Origin: Gigaspora rosea | Taxonomy: Eukaryota > Glomeromycota > Glomeromycetes > Diversisporales > Gigasporaceae | Direction of reading: 5' to 3' | Assembly (NCBI GenBank): GCA_003550325.1 | Contig: QKWP01000237.1 | Coordinates: 151,033 to 215,032, forward strand | Length of the DNA stretch: 64,000 nucleotides | In this document: piece by piece, positions 1-10,494 of the stretch | Position numbering within the stretch: the first letter of the stretch is position 1 | Layout: the number at the start of each line of letters is the position of its first letter | Program-made: the position numbers and the translations under genes | The notes under the pieces: model-generated | What the model was told of the DNA's origin: nothing | Database searches by the model: none | Seen by the model: the letters and a program-made list of their open reading frames with translations, nothing else

Positions 1-657
1 AAAAAGCAAAAATAGAACTTATTATTGTAGTAACCAGAGTTTGGGTTGCATTGAATTAATGTGATTTAATTTTGTTTCAGTGTTTTGGATGAAACTAACT
101 CTCAGATCCAAAATGTTTGCACCAAGAAATTTTAGTTTTACTTTATAAAGTTTGAAACACTCCAAACTACTTCGCCAATTTGATCTGCAAATATGAGTTT
201 CATCCCAAACACTAATATTTCTAAAGTTGTTAATATGCATTATAGTATATAGTTAAAGTTGAATTAATTTGTAACGAAATAAGAGAAGTGTTAGCTTTGA
301 GAAAGTTTCTCTTTAACCAAAATTGTTGTAGTAAATTACTTATTAAACTTACCTTTTATTTGTAGAATATTTGTTATCTGTATTGTTAGTTGTGGTTGTG
401 ACTTTTAACTCGCACTTTGAATTCTGTTTAGTATACCCTGTTAAAGAAAGAAATCATATTAATCACCTTTTATAAAAATCATAAATCGATTAAACCTTAA
501 TTACCTGATTTATCGATCAATTAATCTATTCCATTGTCCATTGTTAGATTAATCGCCTGCATCATCTAATTTCGCTCTTGTTCACATGACAATCTTTAAT
601 AATATTAATGATTGCATTAGAGCCTTTTAACTATTGCGACTAGAATAAAGAATTATA
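1..657. other. AT-rich sequence, no gene recognised
   Basis: Only short AT-rich reading frames are present on either strand and none shows a family motif. I see no transposon ends until the TAA at 658. Confidence 0.5.
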
Positions 658-660
658 TAA

Positions 661-1032
661 GGCCATGCAAAGTTGATTTTTTCGTTTTGCATTACCTGCT
701 ATCCCATTTTTCAATTTTTCAATTTTTATTTTTTTTTTTTAGATTCTAATTGTGCCAATTGTTTGATTTTTGATATCTATTTTTTCTGCTATTTTCATCC
801 AATATCATACTATGAAGACCTTAATTTCTCGTAATTGTCCAATAGGGCTGCAGAAAAACTATGACTGCTGGCCCAATTTTTTGATTCCTTGTTGTGATAA
901 ATGAAAAGCTATCCTTGTATAACTTTAAATATGAACATTATTCTATTTGTAGTAAATTACAAAAAAATCTACCGTCTGTCCCGAATTTTGAAATCTATAT
1001 AATACAAAATGAAAAATAAACTTTGCACAACC
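661..1032. mobile_element. PIF/Harbinger-like MITE, copy 1 (diverged)
   Basis: A 372 bp element with terminal inverted repeats: it starts GGCCATGCAAAGTTGATTTT and ends with the imperfect inverse CTTTGCACAACC. It is flanked on both sides by TAA (658-660 and 1033-1035). A three-base TWA duplication with GG-initial ends is the hallmark of PIF/Harbinger elements. The interior matches the copy at 63107-63530, including a shared stretch around GGCCCAATTTTTTGATTCC. There is no coding capacity. This copy is the more decayed of the two. Confidence 0.8.
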
Positions 1033-1035
1033 TAA

Positions 1036-1920
1036 GTAGAGTGAGTTTGAACTACCAACAAAAAACTATATACAAGAAATTCCAAAATACTTATTCTCAT
1101 TTGATCATACTATAAAAGAACCTTGAGGTCCATATTTCAATCTAGTTTAAAAGATACAAAGTGCACATATGTTGATTTTTTAAATCAAAATTCAAAGTGT
1201 ACGTAACTAACAAAAGTTGATTTTTTTTCTAAAAAAAATATATATATATATACAACTGATTATTAATTCATCCAATTACGAATTATAATGAATATATTAC
1301 ACATTTAACAAGCAAATGATCATATGTTTCAATGATTAAAGATTTAAATAAATCATTATAAGTTAAAATTTTCTCACAGACTGATACAGTATTTGGACAT
1401 AGCAAATCAAAAACGGCAAAGTGCCAAAAACATTTTATCAGTATCGATAAATAATAGCAATCAAAAACTATCAAACATTGATTATATCACTCCCTTATTA
1501 GGAATAAAAGGACTTAATGTAATATAATAAAAGTAAATATGTTATTATTACTTGATATTATCATGTATTGATCAATTTAATAAGATTTTATTCAAAATCA
1601 AATCATGCATGCATTAATTAACAATACTAAACAGGCATAATTTCAAAAAAAGAATCCTATACTATAAGTTAATTACAATATAAAATGGCATTTTTGATAC
1701 TATATTTCCTATACCATTGTTTAATATACATTAAACATGCTTGTGTTGTGATCCCGTGCAGTCAGAATCGCCATAACCCGTGCCTGAATTGAAAAAATGA
1801 AAATCATTACTCCTACTAAAAAAGGTTTTTTTCAAAAAATAGGATAAGCGATATCAAAAAAGTTGAAGGAAACTATCCCTATACACATTTCATATTACAC
1901 AAAAAACATGATGCACTGGT
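1036..1920. other. AT-rich sequence, no gene recognised
   Basis: Contains only short low-complexity frames and a small AT dinucleotide run near 1240-1252. No feature can be supported. Confidence 0.5.
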
Positions 1921-1923
1921 ATA

Positions 1924-2941
1924 TCCAGTATTGCTATCAAAATTCACCCACGTGATCAGTACCAAAATTCTTTCAAGTTTGTTTATATTAGATTAGGTTA
2001 GGGTGAGTACTCAGTTGGGGTTTGGGTTTAGGTTGTTATATAGTAAAATCGCTCAAGGAAAACTTTCTTTTAGTTAAAAAAAGTGGTTTCTTATGCAAAC
2101 TTTTGAGAAATAATCTTTTTTGACAAAAGAGACGTTTTAAGATGTTTGTTTTAAATTTTCCTAATCATGCTATATTACACCAAATTATGACCTTTTTTTG
2201 GGACGATAGTAGCTCACCCACAAAAAATTTTCTGGCCATGTGACTTTTTTGTAGCACAAACCAGTCAAATTTTGAGATCAGGTGTAATGTGAAAACAAAA
2301 CAATTTAAACAATCGAATAAAGCGAAAGAATTAAAGTAATAAATCAAGTGGTTAGAGTTTGGGTTTGAACTTGGTTAGAGTGCTACTCATACCAAAATTT
2401 TGCAAGGAGTTAATGCGCAGTAGATGATTTCAAACAGTATATAAAATCTGATTCCAAAAGTATGTGAATCTTGTGCACATTGTACACATAATTTATGTGA
2501 AAAATTTTAAAAACTTGTGCACTATATAGCTTTGTTATAATTAAATTTATATAGATAAATCTGAATATGCATACAATAAATTATGTGCACAGTGTGCTCT
2601 ATGTGCACATCTTCTAATTTTACTAATGATTTTTGTGCACTATTTAGCCCAAAATTATGTTAATTCTGTGCACATTTCTAGCCAAAAATATGTGAAACTT
2701 TTTAAAAACATGAGCACATGAGCACATTGTGCACATCTGATTTCATAGACAAACTTCGGAGTTATTAGTGTTTTTATGAAAAATCATAAAAAAGCACGAT
2801 TTTTACGTTACACCTGATCCTAAAATTCAATTGGTTTGCGCCACAAAAGTCACATAACCGGACAATTTTTTGTAGGTGAGCTACGTAGGTTTTTTATTGG
2901 CCAATAATCACGTGGGGTGAATTTTTGATGCCGATACTGGG
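1924..2941. mobile_element. Inverted-repeat element with split arms (~1 kb)
   Basis: The outer arms pair 1924-1970 (around CCAGTATTGCTATCAAAATT) with 2895-2941 (around GATGCCGATACTGG). Inner arms pair 2209-2300 (GTAGCTCACCCACAAAAAAT) with 2803-2884 (TTTTTTGTAGGTGAGCTAC). The left arm is interrupted by about 240 bp between the paired parts. The core, 2455-2740, is rich in the motif GTGCACAT, repeated on both strands. No reading frame of note. Target duplication could not be settled. Confidence 0.7.
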
Positions 2942-2952
2942 ATAGATGGTAT

Positions 2953-3142
2953 ATATATGTTGTGCCCCAGATGACAATCTGCCCAGATGACAATCGGGCC
3001 AAATTAAAATTAGGGTTAGGGTAAAATTAAAGTAAAGTTAGAGATCAGTTTGGCCAATTTTTATTTTTGGCTGTAAAAATTGACACCTGGGCCGTCCCAA
3101 TTGACAATTGGGACAAATTTAGATTTGGGGTACAACATATAT
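2953..3142. mobile_element. Small TIR element, GATGACAAT family
   Basis: About 190 bp. The left end ATATATGTTGTGCCCCAGAT is mirrored by ATTTGGGGTACAACATATAT at the right end. The motif CAGATGACAATC is repeated twice near the left end. It shares this architecture with the element at 55492-55633. Non-coding. Confidence 0.7.
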
Positions 3143-3252
3143 TATAAACATATGATAAGTAAATAATATCCATAGTATATCAAACTAACTAATTACTATA
3201 TTTAATAACCCCAGACTATACCCATCCTTAAATAATTTTCCCGTTCCTGGTT

Positions 3253-3441
3253 GTGAGTGACAGCGTCCCGCAGCTACCTTATTCTTTATTGAATTTTACT
3301 ATCGATAATCCGAAGATTGTCTTTAAGAAGAGTGAAACAACTTCCTTTTTATACTTTATGAATATTATAGAAACTGCGAAGCTAAAATTATACGTTATTT
3401 TACCACATCCGAGTTTAACATGCCATGTGTATCAGGCCTGA
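3253..3441 (+). CDS. Unrecognised 62-residue reading frame
   Basis: I do not recognise this frame. It opens with GTG, not ATG, so it is more likely part of an older exon than a complete gene. Its residue mix is ordinary rather than the K/N/I/F-only bias of random frames here, and the local DNA (3240-3470) is less AT-rich. It holds a TIDNPKIVFKKSETTSFLYF stretch with no family signature. A GTAAG lies just after the stop. Existence as a gene is doubtful. Confidence 0.15.
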   Translation: MSDSVPQLPYSLLNFTIDNPKIVFKKSETTSFLYFMNIIETAKLKLYVILPHPSLTCHVYQA

Positions 3442-4000
3442 TATAACTAAATCACCCCCCACTCGTAAGCTAAGCCCCATAAATCATGATCGACTATGCA
3501 TGATCGAATGTCACGTGAAATGTTCTTTCGACTTTAATTTTTTGATTCAAATTATTATCAAAACTATTATTTTAACATGCATATGTATTATATGACAATG
3601 ATTTTAACAATCAGTGTCAACATTTGGCATATAGGTTTTTTTATTAAAAAAATGTCCGCTTCGTAAGACTTTGTTATTAACTTACAATAAATAATGCATT
3701 CGTTAATAATTTATTGTAATATTTTACAACCAACACCTGATTTATGGAATGAAAAATATTTATGAAAATTCTTTGCAAAATACTGATTATTTTGCAAACT
3801 TAAGTTGATAATTAAATTTATTCGGAAATAAAAAAAACTCTTGTAACAAATTTATGATTAACTTCAACGTAATTCTCTCGGTAACTTATTTAATATAAAC
3901 AATTCGGTTCTGAAGATGGGAATACACTAGTAGTGATTATAAATAAAAATATTGCGTATCTAAAATTTAATCCGTTGTATTACAACAAATTCAGTGCATA

Positions 4001-4110
4001 ACACTGTAATCAGAAATCTAGAAAAAATCCAATATATAATTGGATAAAAATTATTTTTAACCAATCTCAGATTGGTATTTTTTTCTAGATTTCTGATTTC
4101 CGGTGTGACA
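4001..4110. repeat. Short foldback (about 110 bp)
   Basis: AATCAGAAATCTAGAAAAAA at the left is inverted at the right (TTTTTTCTAGATTTCTGATT), around a second small inverted pair, CCAAT...ATTGG. ACACTGTAATCA recurs directly at 4143. Likely a tiny non-autonomous element. Confidence 0.6.
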
Positions 4111-4532
4111 TATGAAAATCATTATTCACAATAATTTGAAAAACACTGTAATCATATCGACTTTGAAGAAGAAAGATATTAGCAGAAGTTCTTTATAAAA
4201 TACTATTTTGGTTCTGAAAGAGCAATATTTAATTGTTCCATTAGTAATATTTTGTTAGAAGGTACGTTGTTGATAAGGCTTACTTGATCCGGCATTTGTA
4301 AAGATATAGACTTGCTTTTTGAAAATATCAAATATAACAAGTTGAATGCTCGTATTGTACAAATTAAGAATACTTAACTTTATGATTTGCACAAGTATTA
4401 TGGCATTTTCACAATAAAAGATCTATTTAAAGAACGATTGTTGATAAATATAGTAGGTAGAATTTTTTTATTTTTAAAAAAACAAAAACAGCAAATGTAA
4501 TAACAAATACAAGTAATAAATATGGATCTGAT

Positions 4533-4648
4533 ATTCGCACCATGGTATTCACACCATGGTGACTAACATTATGAATCCGCTTACATTAACTAATTCTGGT
4601 CATGATCTACGTACCATGGTGCGAATATTCAAATCCATGGTGCGAATA
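4533..4648. repeat. Mini-element with doubled CACCATGG ends
   Basis: The left end has TATTCGCACCATGG followed by TTCACACCATGGTG. The right end has the inverse twice (ACCATGGTGCGAATATTC then CCATGGTGCGAATA). Each arm therefore holds two tandem copies of the terminal motif. About 116 bp, non-coding. Confidence 0.65.
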
Positions 4649-5454
4649 CGTAACAGTTCTCAATAAATATTTATAATTATTTATAATTATTATAAACATA
4701 CTTAAATCAGCTTAATGCAAACCCCGAATAAATAAAAGTTAATGTTAATTAATTCAATCAAAACATATATTAATAATAACATAAATCACGCAACATAACA
4801 TCATATGCATTACAAGATTCTAGACACACTGATATTGATTACTTTTTTTTTTGCACTTATTTATACCAGTAATACAAACTACTAAAAAGAGGAACACAAA
4901 AGCAGGGTAACTATTGATCTGATAGTCCTGGGATAGTTACACCGGCACAAATAAATAAAGACCTATTTTTCGGGTAATACACATACGGTATCTGCGACTG
5001 TACGTATGTACGTACTTTTCTGGAAATAATCAAAACCTACTAAAGTATTGTTTCAGATTTCGGAACATTGAAGCCGAATTTATATTTCTAGATTCAATTT
5101 GAAAAAAAAAGAAATATTTCGGAAAAAGAAAAAAGGCTTAGATACAAAGCTGTAAGATCGGCGTTAGTAATTCATTTACAAGTCTGGAATAAATTAGCAA
5201 GAAATGCAATTTTCATACGTCTAAATTTAAAAAAATTTCATAAGATTATTTTAATTTTCTAATATAGATCATCAGATTAGGCTAGAAAGCTTTGTTTACT
5301 GCATATCAAACTTTTCGCAATGAAAGCCTTTTGATTATTGCTCAAAAGACAGCTTCGTTAAGTTTCATAAATAATGAACTATTTTCAAATTGATCTTTTT
5401 GCGTTACACGTGTTCCTAAAAATATTTAGGTTACAAATAAATGAAATGTTATTG
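4649..5454. other. AT-rich sequence, no gene recognised
   Basis: No open frame of note and no clear inverted repeats. GTACGTATGTACGTAC near 5003 is a short palindrome only. Confidence 0.5.
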
Positions 5455-5530
5455 TTTGGCAAAACTAAGGTTGAGTTCATAATGCTTGGCAAAACTAAAG
5501 TTGATGCTTGGCAACACTAAGGTTGAATTT
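5455..5530. repeat. Three direct copies of a ~20 bp motif
   Basis: GGCAAAACTAAGGTTGA occurs three times with single changes within 76 bp, spaced unevenly. An (AAAT)n run follows at about 5819-5841, upstream of the nuclease gene. Confidence 0.7.
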
Positions 5531-5969
5531 AGAATATTTCTATGGTAATTAAGTGGCTTAATTATACGATATTAGAAAATATATTAGTTGATATACTATA
5601 ATAAGAAAATTAGATATGAAACACATTTTTAGCGATTAGAAAAGGTGTATTGAAACCAAAAAAAATTTTTTTTATAAAAAAAAAAACAATTAAGAAAATA
5701 AGCATTTTTAATTGGTTGTGTGATGTTGCGAATGACCCCTTGTTGTCATTTATCTCCGTAATGATTATGTAGGACAAATTCATTTCTTACCTTATTAGTT
5801 ACTAATTTAGACGATATTTAAATAAATAAATAAATAAATAGATTTAGGTATAAAAGAAATGCATTTTTAACGTTTAGAAAAAGATGAAATTTTATAAATT
5901 AAAATACTGATATACAAAAAAATTCCGTTTATATTAAAAAAAAACTAGTAAAGTTTTATTAATACAGAC

Positions 5970-7277
5970 ATGTCTTTATCCAAACAAACCGATTATGGAA
6001 CCGGTCATGATTTTGAAGAATTTATTGAAGAATTATTAAATAAAAATGGAATACATGCTAATGTTACTTCCTATAAACAAGGAGATAATGGAATCGATAT
6101 TTTTGCTACATTTAATAAGCAAATTATTCTTATTCAATGTAAAAATATTAGTAAACCTATTGACGCTAACGTTCTAAAACATTTTCAAGCCTCGGTTTAC
6201 CGGTTTGGAGAACCAATATTAAGTATCATCGTTTATAATAGTGAAAAATTGAAAAATTATAATTCTCCTTTAACTAAAGGAGCTAGATTATGGTGGAAAG
6301 CAGTGTGTCCTGAAATTCAAATTGCTTCTGAGAAAATGATCGTCACTTGTATTCAAAAAATATTACAAAATGATGAATCAGAATTAAACTTTGGATCATT
6401 AAAATTAGATTCAGAATCAGAAGAAGAATCATCAGGACAAGAACTATTATATTCTAAAGAAAAATCACATTCAGCAAAATCAACACGTTATAAGAGTGAT
6501 GATGATTTTAAATTTTATATTGAAAATTTATTAAGCGGAAATAGAATACTTGTTAATAGTTTTAATAATCGAAAAGATAAAATTGATATTATTGCTACTT
6601 TTAATAGACAAATTATTCTTATTCACCTTAGCAATTCTTCTAATGTCAACAATTTAAAAGGTTTACAAACTTCAGTTTCCCGGTTTGGAGAAGGAATATT
6701 AAGTGTTATCGTTCAAAATAGCGAAATTTTCAATAATTCTTCAATTAAAAATGAAAGATCATATCATAAAATTAAAATTGTTACTGAGAAGATGATTGTT
6801 AATTATATTAAAAATAGGGTAAAAAATAACTATAAGAGACCTTCACATAAAAAATATGAGAGAAGAGAAAATGAAGTCTGGTCTTGTAGTAAACAAATTA
6901 GCGATAAAGTATCATGGATATGTCCTGAATGTACATATATAAATAACCCATTAATGTCGGATTGTGAAATGTGTGCTACTGCGCGGACAGCAAAAAACAA
7001 CTTTATTGAAGAAATAAATACTATTAATCAACTCGAAAATCAAGATTATATTTCTACTGCACGGCCAGCAAAAAATAGTTTTATTGAAGAAATAAATGCT
7101 ATGAATCATCACGTAAGTCAAGATTATCAAGATTATAGCTTTTTAGAACCAATGGTGGCAGGAATTTCCAAAAATAAAAATTTATGTTTAGAACAACAGT
7201 GGGATTGTCCAGATTGTACTCTTATAAACGAAAGTGATGTGGTTATGTGTATAGCATGTGGCTACTTTAAAGATTAA
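5970..7277 (+). CDS. Double Mrr-like nuclease-domain protein with two RanBP2 zinc fingers
   Basis: A single-exon, 435-residue frame. Residues ~10-137 look like an Mrr-type restriction endonuclease fold (PD-(D/E)XK superfamily): a helix with F-E-E-F-I-E-E, then GDNGID (D43) and IQCK (Q56, K58), the expected catalytic D...QxK pattern. Residues ~177-285 repeat the domain, keeping the KIDIIATFNRQIILI core (D206) but reading H-L-S where QCK should be, so the second copy is probably catalytically dead. Two RanBP2 fingers follow: W316, C318, C321, N325, C332, C335 and W411, C413, C416, N420, C427, C430. An acidic Ser/Glu linker (146-157) joins the nuclease copies, and a duplicated AKN.FIEEIN linker joins the fingers. 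Mrr-type domains act on DNA and RanBP2 fingers often bind RNA or ubiquitin; the role here is inferred. The ATG at 5970 is the first in frame and precedes the domain. Confidence 0.85.
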   Translation: MSLSKQTDYGTGHDFEEFIEELLNKNGIHANVTSYKQGDNGIDIFATFNKQIILIQCKNISKPIDANVLKHFQASVYRFGEPILSIIVYNSEKLKNYNSPLTKGARLWWKAVCPEIQIASEKMIVTCIQKILQNDESELNFGSLKLDSESEEESSGQELLYSKEKSHSAKSTRYKSDDDFKFYIENLLSGNRILVNSFNNRKDKIDIIATFNRQIILIHLSNSSNVNNLKGLQTSVSRFGEGILSVIVQNSEIFNNSSIKNERSYHKIKIVTEKMIVNYIKNRVKNNYKRPSHKKYERRENEVWSCSKQISDKVSWICPECTYINNPLMSDCEMCATARTAKNNFIEEINTINQLENQDYISTARPAKNSFIEEINAMNHHVSQDYQDYSFLEPMVAGISKNKNLCLEQQWDCPDCTLINESDVVMCIACGYFKD

Positions 7278-7994
7278 TTCTATTAAATAGCTTTATTAAT
7301 TATCGACAACAATGATAAACACAATGTTTTTATAGCCTTCATAGAATAGATTTTTATATACTGTTAAAGAAACATATAATAAAATATAATTTAAAATCAT
7401 TACTTCTGATCCCGTGCTGTTAACAATATCATATTTCTACGAGCATGGTCTATCATTATCAATTCCCATTCAGCTGTATAATTAATCATTGTAGTTTTCG
7501 TTTAAAATTGAAATACCCATTATTAGAATTCTCATACTACTTTTTGACATCAATCACAAAGTGACATTTCCAAAAATACAACGAATTGCGCCTCAAGAGG
7601 CTGGATGATGCATGAGAATTAGATTTTTAGCATCCCTAAGTTTTTAAAGAATCTTAGCTTTAGTAAACTCTTTAAAATTTGCATTATCTATTAATATTCC
7701 AAATTTAATTTAATGCTGAAAAAATTTTTTTGATACTTTGAGAGTTATTGTACCAGTATACAAAAATTTACTGTCTATTAAATCAGATAATTACTACTGT
7801 ATTAAACAAAAAAAAGATCGAAATTAAAATATATTATAAAAGTAAAATCCAATAAATAGTGAATGCTTTCTGATACTGTAATGGTGCATTACTTAATTCA
7901 AATATCACAAGTTAATAACTTTAGCAAACATAATTAGTCAGGCAAAACATAATTATATTAAGCTAAGTCTATATAAAATTTATGAATATGTTTT
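7278..7994. other. 3' flank of the nuclease gene, no gene recognised
   Basis: AATAAAAT at 7378 could serve as a poly(A) signal about 100 bp after the stop. Nothing else was identified. Confidence 0.4.
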
Positions 7995-8905
7995 CATAAC
8001 CCGGCCGGATCATAAATGCTAGTTTGTAAATGTCAAATTTTATTGCAGTTATTATCATAATTACTGGGACACCTGTAAAAATTTTCTAGATTAATTTTTT
8101 TAAACCCGAATTTTTCGCTTCGACAAGAAATGAAAAATAATTAGAACTAAATAAATGCCTTCGTTTGAACAAAAATGGATCTTGCCAAAAAATAAAAACA
8201 AATTTTTCGTCTTCGACAAGAAATGAAAATACAGTAATTAGAAATGAACAAATGCCTTCGTTTGAACGAAAATAGAGCATGCCAAAGAATAAGAATTGTA
8301 GTTTTAACTAATTTTTTAAACTTAATTTTCGTCGAAAAAATAATTAGAAATGAATAAGGGCTTAGTTTAAACGAAATGGATCTTGCAAAAAATAAAAATT
8401 GAAAATTTACACGATTTTTGGAAACCGAATTTTCGTTGAAAAATAATTAGAAATGAATAAAGGCTTCGTTTGAACGAAATTGGATCTTGCCAAAGTATAG
8501 GAATTGAAATTTTACACAATTTTTTAAAACCAAATTTTCTTTGAAAAATAATTAGAAATGAATAACGGCTTCATTTAAATGAAATGGATCTTGCCAGATA
8601 ATCGGAATTGAAATTTTACACATTTTTTAAATGAATAAAATCTTCGTTTGAGCGAAAATGAATCATGTCAATTGAATTTTATGACTTACAAAGTGCGACA
8701 AGTATGCATGTCGATATTTAGTTTTATTGTAATATATATTAGTCATTTGATCTCATTAAATTACTTATCTGATATTGAATCTGAAATCTATAACTTAACC
8801 GGATGGGCCGAAAAATTATTCGGCAAATTTTTACAGATGTCCCGGAAATTATGATAATAGCTGTAAAAATAAAATACTGTATATATGCTGGATCCGGGCC
8901 ATGAA
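7995..8905. mobile_element. TIR element enclosing a tandem array
   Basis: Arms of roughly 85-90 bp pair 7995-8085 with 8822-8905. The inner pair is ATTATCATAATTACTGGGAC against TCCCGGAAATTATGATAAT, and the outer pair CCCGGCCGGATCAT against GCTGGATCCGGGCCATG. The interior is almost entirely the tandem array at 8085-8670. No transposase frame. Small frames at 8086-8280 (-) and 8648-8854 (+) are repeat by-products. Confidence 0.75.
8085..8670. repeat. ~103 bp tandem repeat, about 5.5 copies
   Basis: The anchor TTAGAAATGAATAA recurs at 8141, 8238, 8344, 8447 and 8552, spacing 97-106 bp, with a shortened last unit near 8631. Each unit also holds a CTTCGTTTGAACGAAA palindrome followed by TGGATCTTGCCA. 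Units are diverged. Confidence 0.85.
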
Positions 8906-9395
8906 AGCTAGTTTATAAAATTTAAAAATTTATATAAATACTAATAATTAATTAGCACATCCAAATGTCGTGCTTAATTTAATTTTTATCTATATATTTT
9001 TCTTTTCTCAACATTTTAGATAAAATCAATAGAATAGGCGATATTATTGAGATTTGCTCAAGCATATGACTTGCTATAACCGGATGCTTAATTGGTTTGA
9101 TAGACCAAGTTAAAGATCAGTGCTTGAATAGCCTAAAATAATAAACTGATATAAGAATACTCTTTCGGATTTTAACTTGTCACTAATAATTGACGATTAA
9201 AATTGTATAGGATCTCTTAACGTGCAACTATATGACCGATACAGCATTCATGAGATATTCAACAACTGAACTTACGTACAGTACATACAGCATGCAACGC
9301 TTATATAATATATGTAATATTTAGCGGTATATGGTCCTCTGTATTGTTGTGATATCTTTGTTGTGGTAGGTATCCATCGAGATTAAATGTTAGTT
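8906..9395. other. AT-rich sequence, no gene recognised
   Basis: No supported features in this spacer between two inverted-repeat elements. Confidence 0.45.
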
Positions 9396-9826
9396 CAAAA
9401 CCATGCTTAGGGTATATATATTTTATATGGGGCAGCGTCAACTAAAACAAGGCTTATGGCTTTTTTTTCTATTTTGAGAAAATCACGTTTAAAATTTTGT
9501 GTAACAATAACAATGATGATCTATTATTAGTATAACCTGTTGGATCGACATTTGTTAGCCAATCACATGAATCCATTTCTATGACTCTGCAGCAAGGATC
9601 GACAACCGGATATCTAAATTCTAATTTTAGATCATGTTTAATCGTATACAGCATTTCAAAAAGTAAGCATCGGTAAAAATTTTACTATGTAAATCAATGC
9701 TTTAAATGTCAAATTATATGGAAAAATTCCTGCTTTATATGATGGTATAGTTAACTCATTTTTGCAAAAAATGCCATAAGCCTTGTTTTAGTTGACGCTG
9801 CCCCATATACTCTAAGCATGGTTTTG
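9396..9826. mobile_element. TIR element (431 bp) with possible captured coding piece
   Basis: Near-perfect ~70 bp inverted arms. CAAAACCATGCTTAG... and GGGGCAGCGTCAACTAAAAC at 9396-9465 are mirrored at 9757-9826. The left arm has ~10 extra bases in an AT tract. Between the arms a minus-strand frame (9469-9654, 61 residues) has an ordinary residue mix with DPCC, WLTNVDPTGY and other non-biased segments. It may be a fragment of a host gene picked up by the element; I do not recognise it. Confidence 0.75.
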
Positions 9827-10184
9827 CTGTGAAATAACCTAGTTGGTCTATCGTAAACTCCAAGGATGAATGGTCAGGAGTTACACTCCACGTGCAGCAA
9901 TCTCTGCCCGATATTTTAGGAAAGCGATCGCAGGAACTTTATACTAATAAAGTTATGTAACAGAAAAGCTACCGACCATAATCAAAGATAAACAACCACT
10001 CTTCCCTTTTCAATACAATAAGGCATTATAACCGTTTCATTTTTCTCAGCCAACCCTTTCTACCACACACGGTAATCTCTTGATTCTGTCATTTTCCTAT
10101 TTAATATTGAGCAGGCAAGAATCCATTGTTACGATGATGCCTGGCACAATCTCATCTGCTAATTTTTTCGGAAGCATATCATCG

Positions 10185-10265
10185 CTTCAGTTTAAATTAC
10201 TCGGCTTAAATTACTCATTTTAAATTACTCATTTTAAATTATTAAGTTCAAATTGCTCATAATGT
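10185..10265. repeat. 14 bp tandem repeat, five copies
   Basis: TTAAATTACTCATT repeats about five times with drift (last copies TTAAATTATTAAG and TTCAAATTGCTCAT). Confidence 0.8.
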
Positions 10266-10375
10266 ATTTTGCGAACTTTAAAGTCCTTTAATTTATTATA
10301 GAAAGAATGCCTACTAGGTCATAAGTCTAGGGATTTAAGTATGCATATTGTGCATCGGAATGGAAAATTAGTAGA

Positions 10376-10484
10376 ATAGATGCAGACTTATGACTTTATT
10401 TAATTACGTCTTATATAAAAAATCGGCTAATAAAATAAAGCACAATTGAGGCGTAACTAGAGATGTAAATAAGTCTGCATCTAT
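10376..10484. mobile_element. Mutator-like MITE with 10 bp target duplication
   Basis: A 109 bp element with perfect 16 bp TIRs (ATAGATGCAGACTTAT at 10376-10391; its inverse at 10469-10484), flanked by exact direct repeats AATTAGTAGA at 10366-10375 and 10485-10494. Target duplications of 9-11 bp are typical of Mutator-like elements. Perfect ends and duplication suggest a recent insertion. Confidence 0.8.
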
Positions 10485-10494
10485 AATTAGTAGA

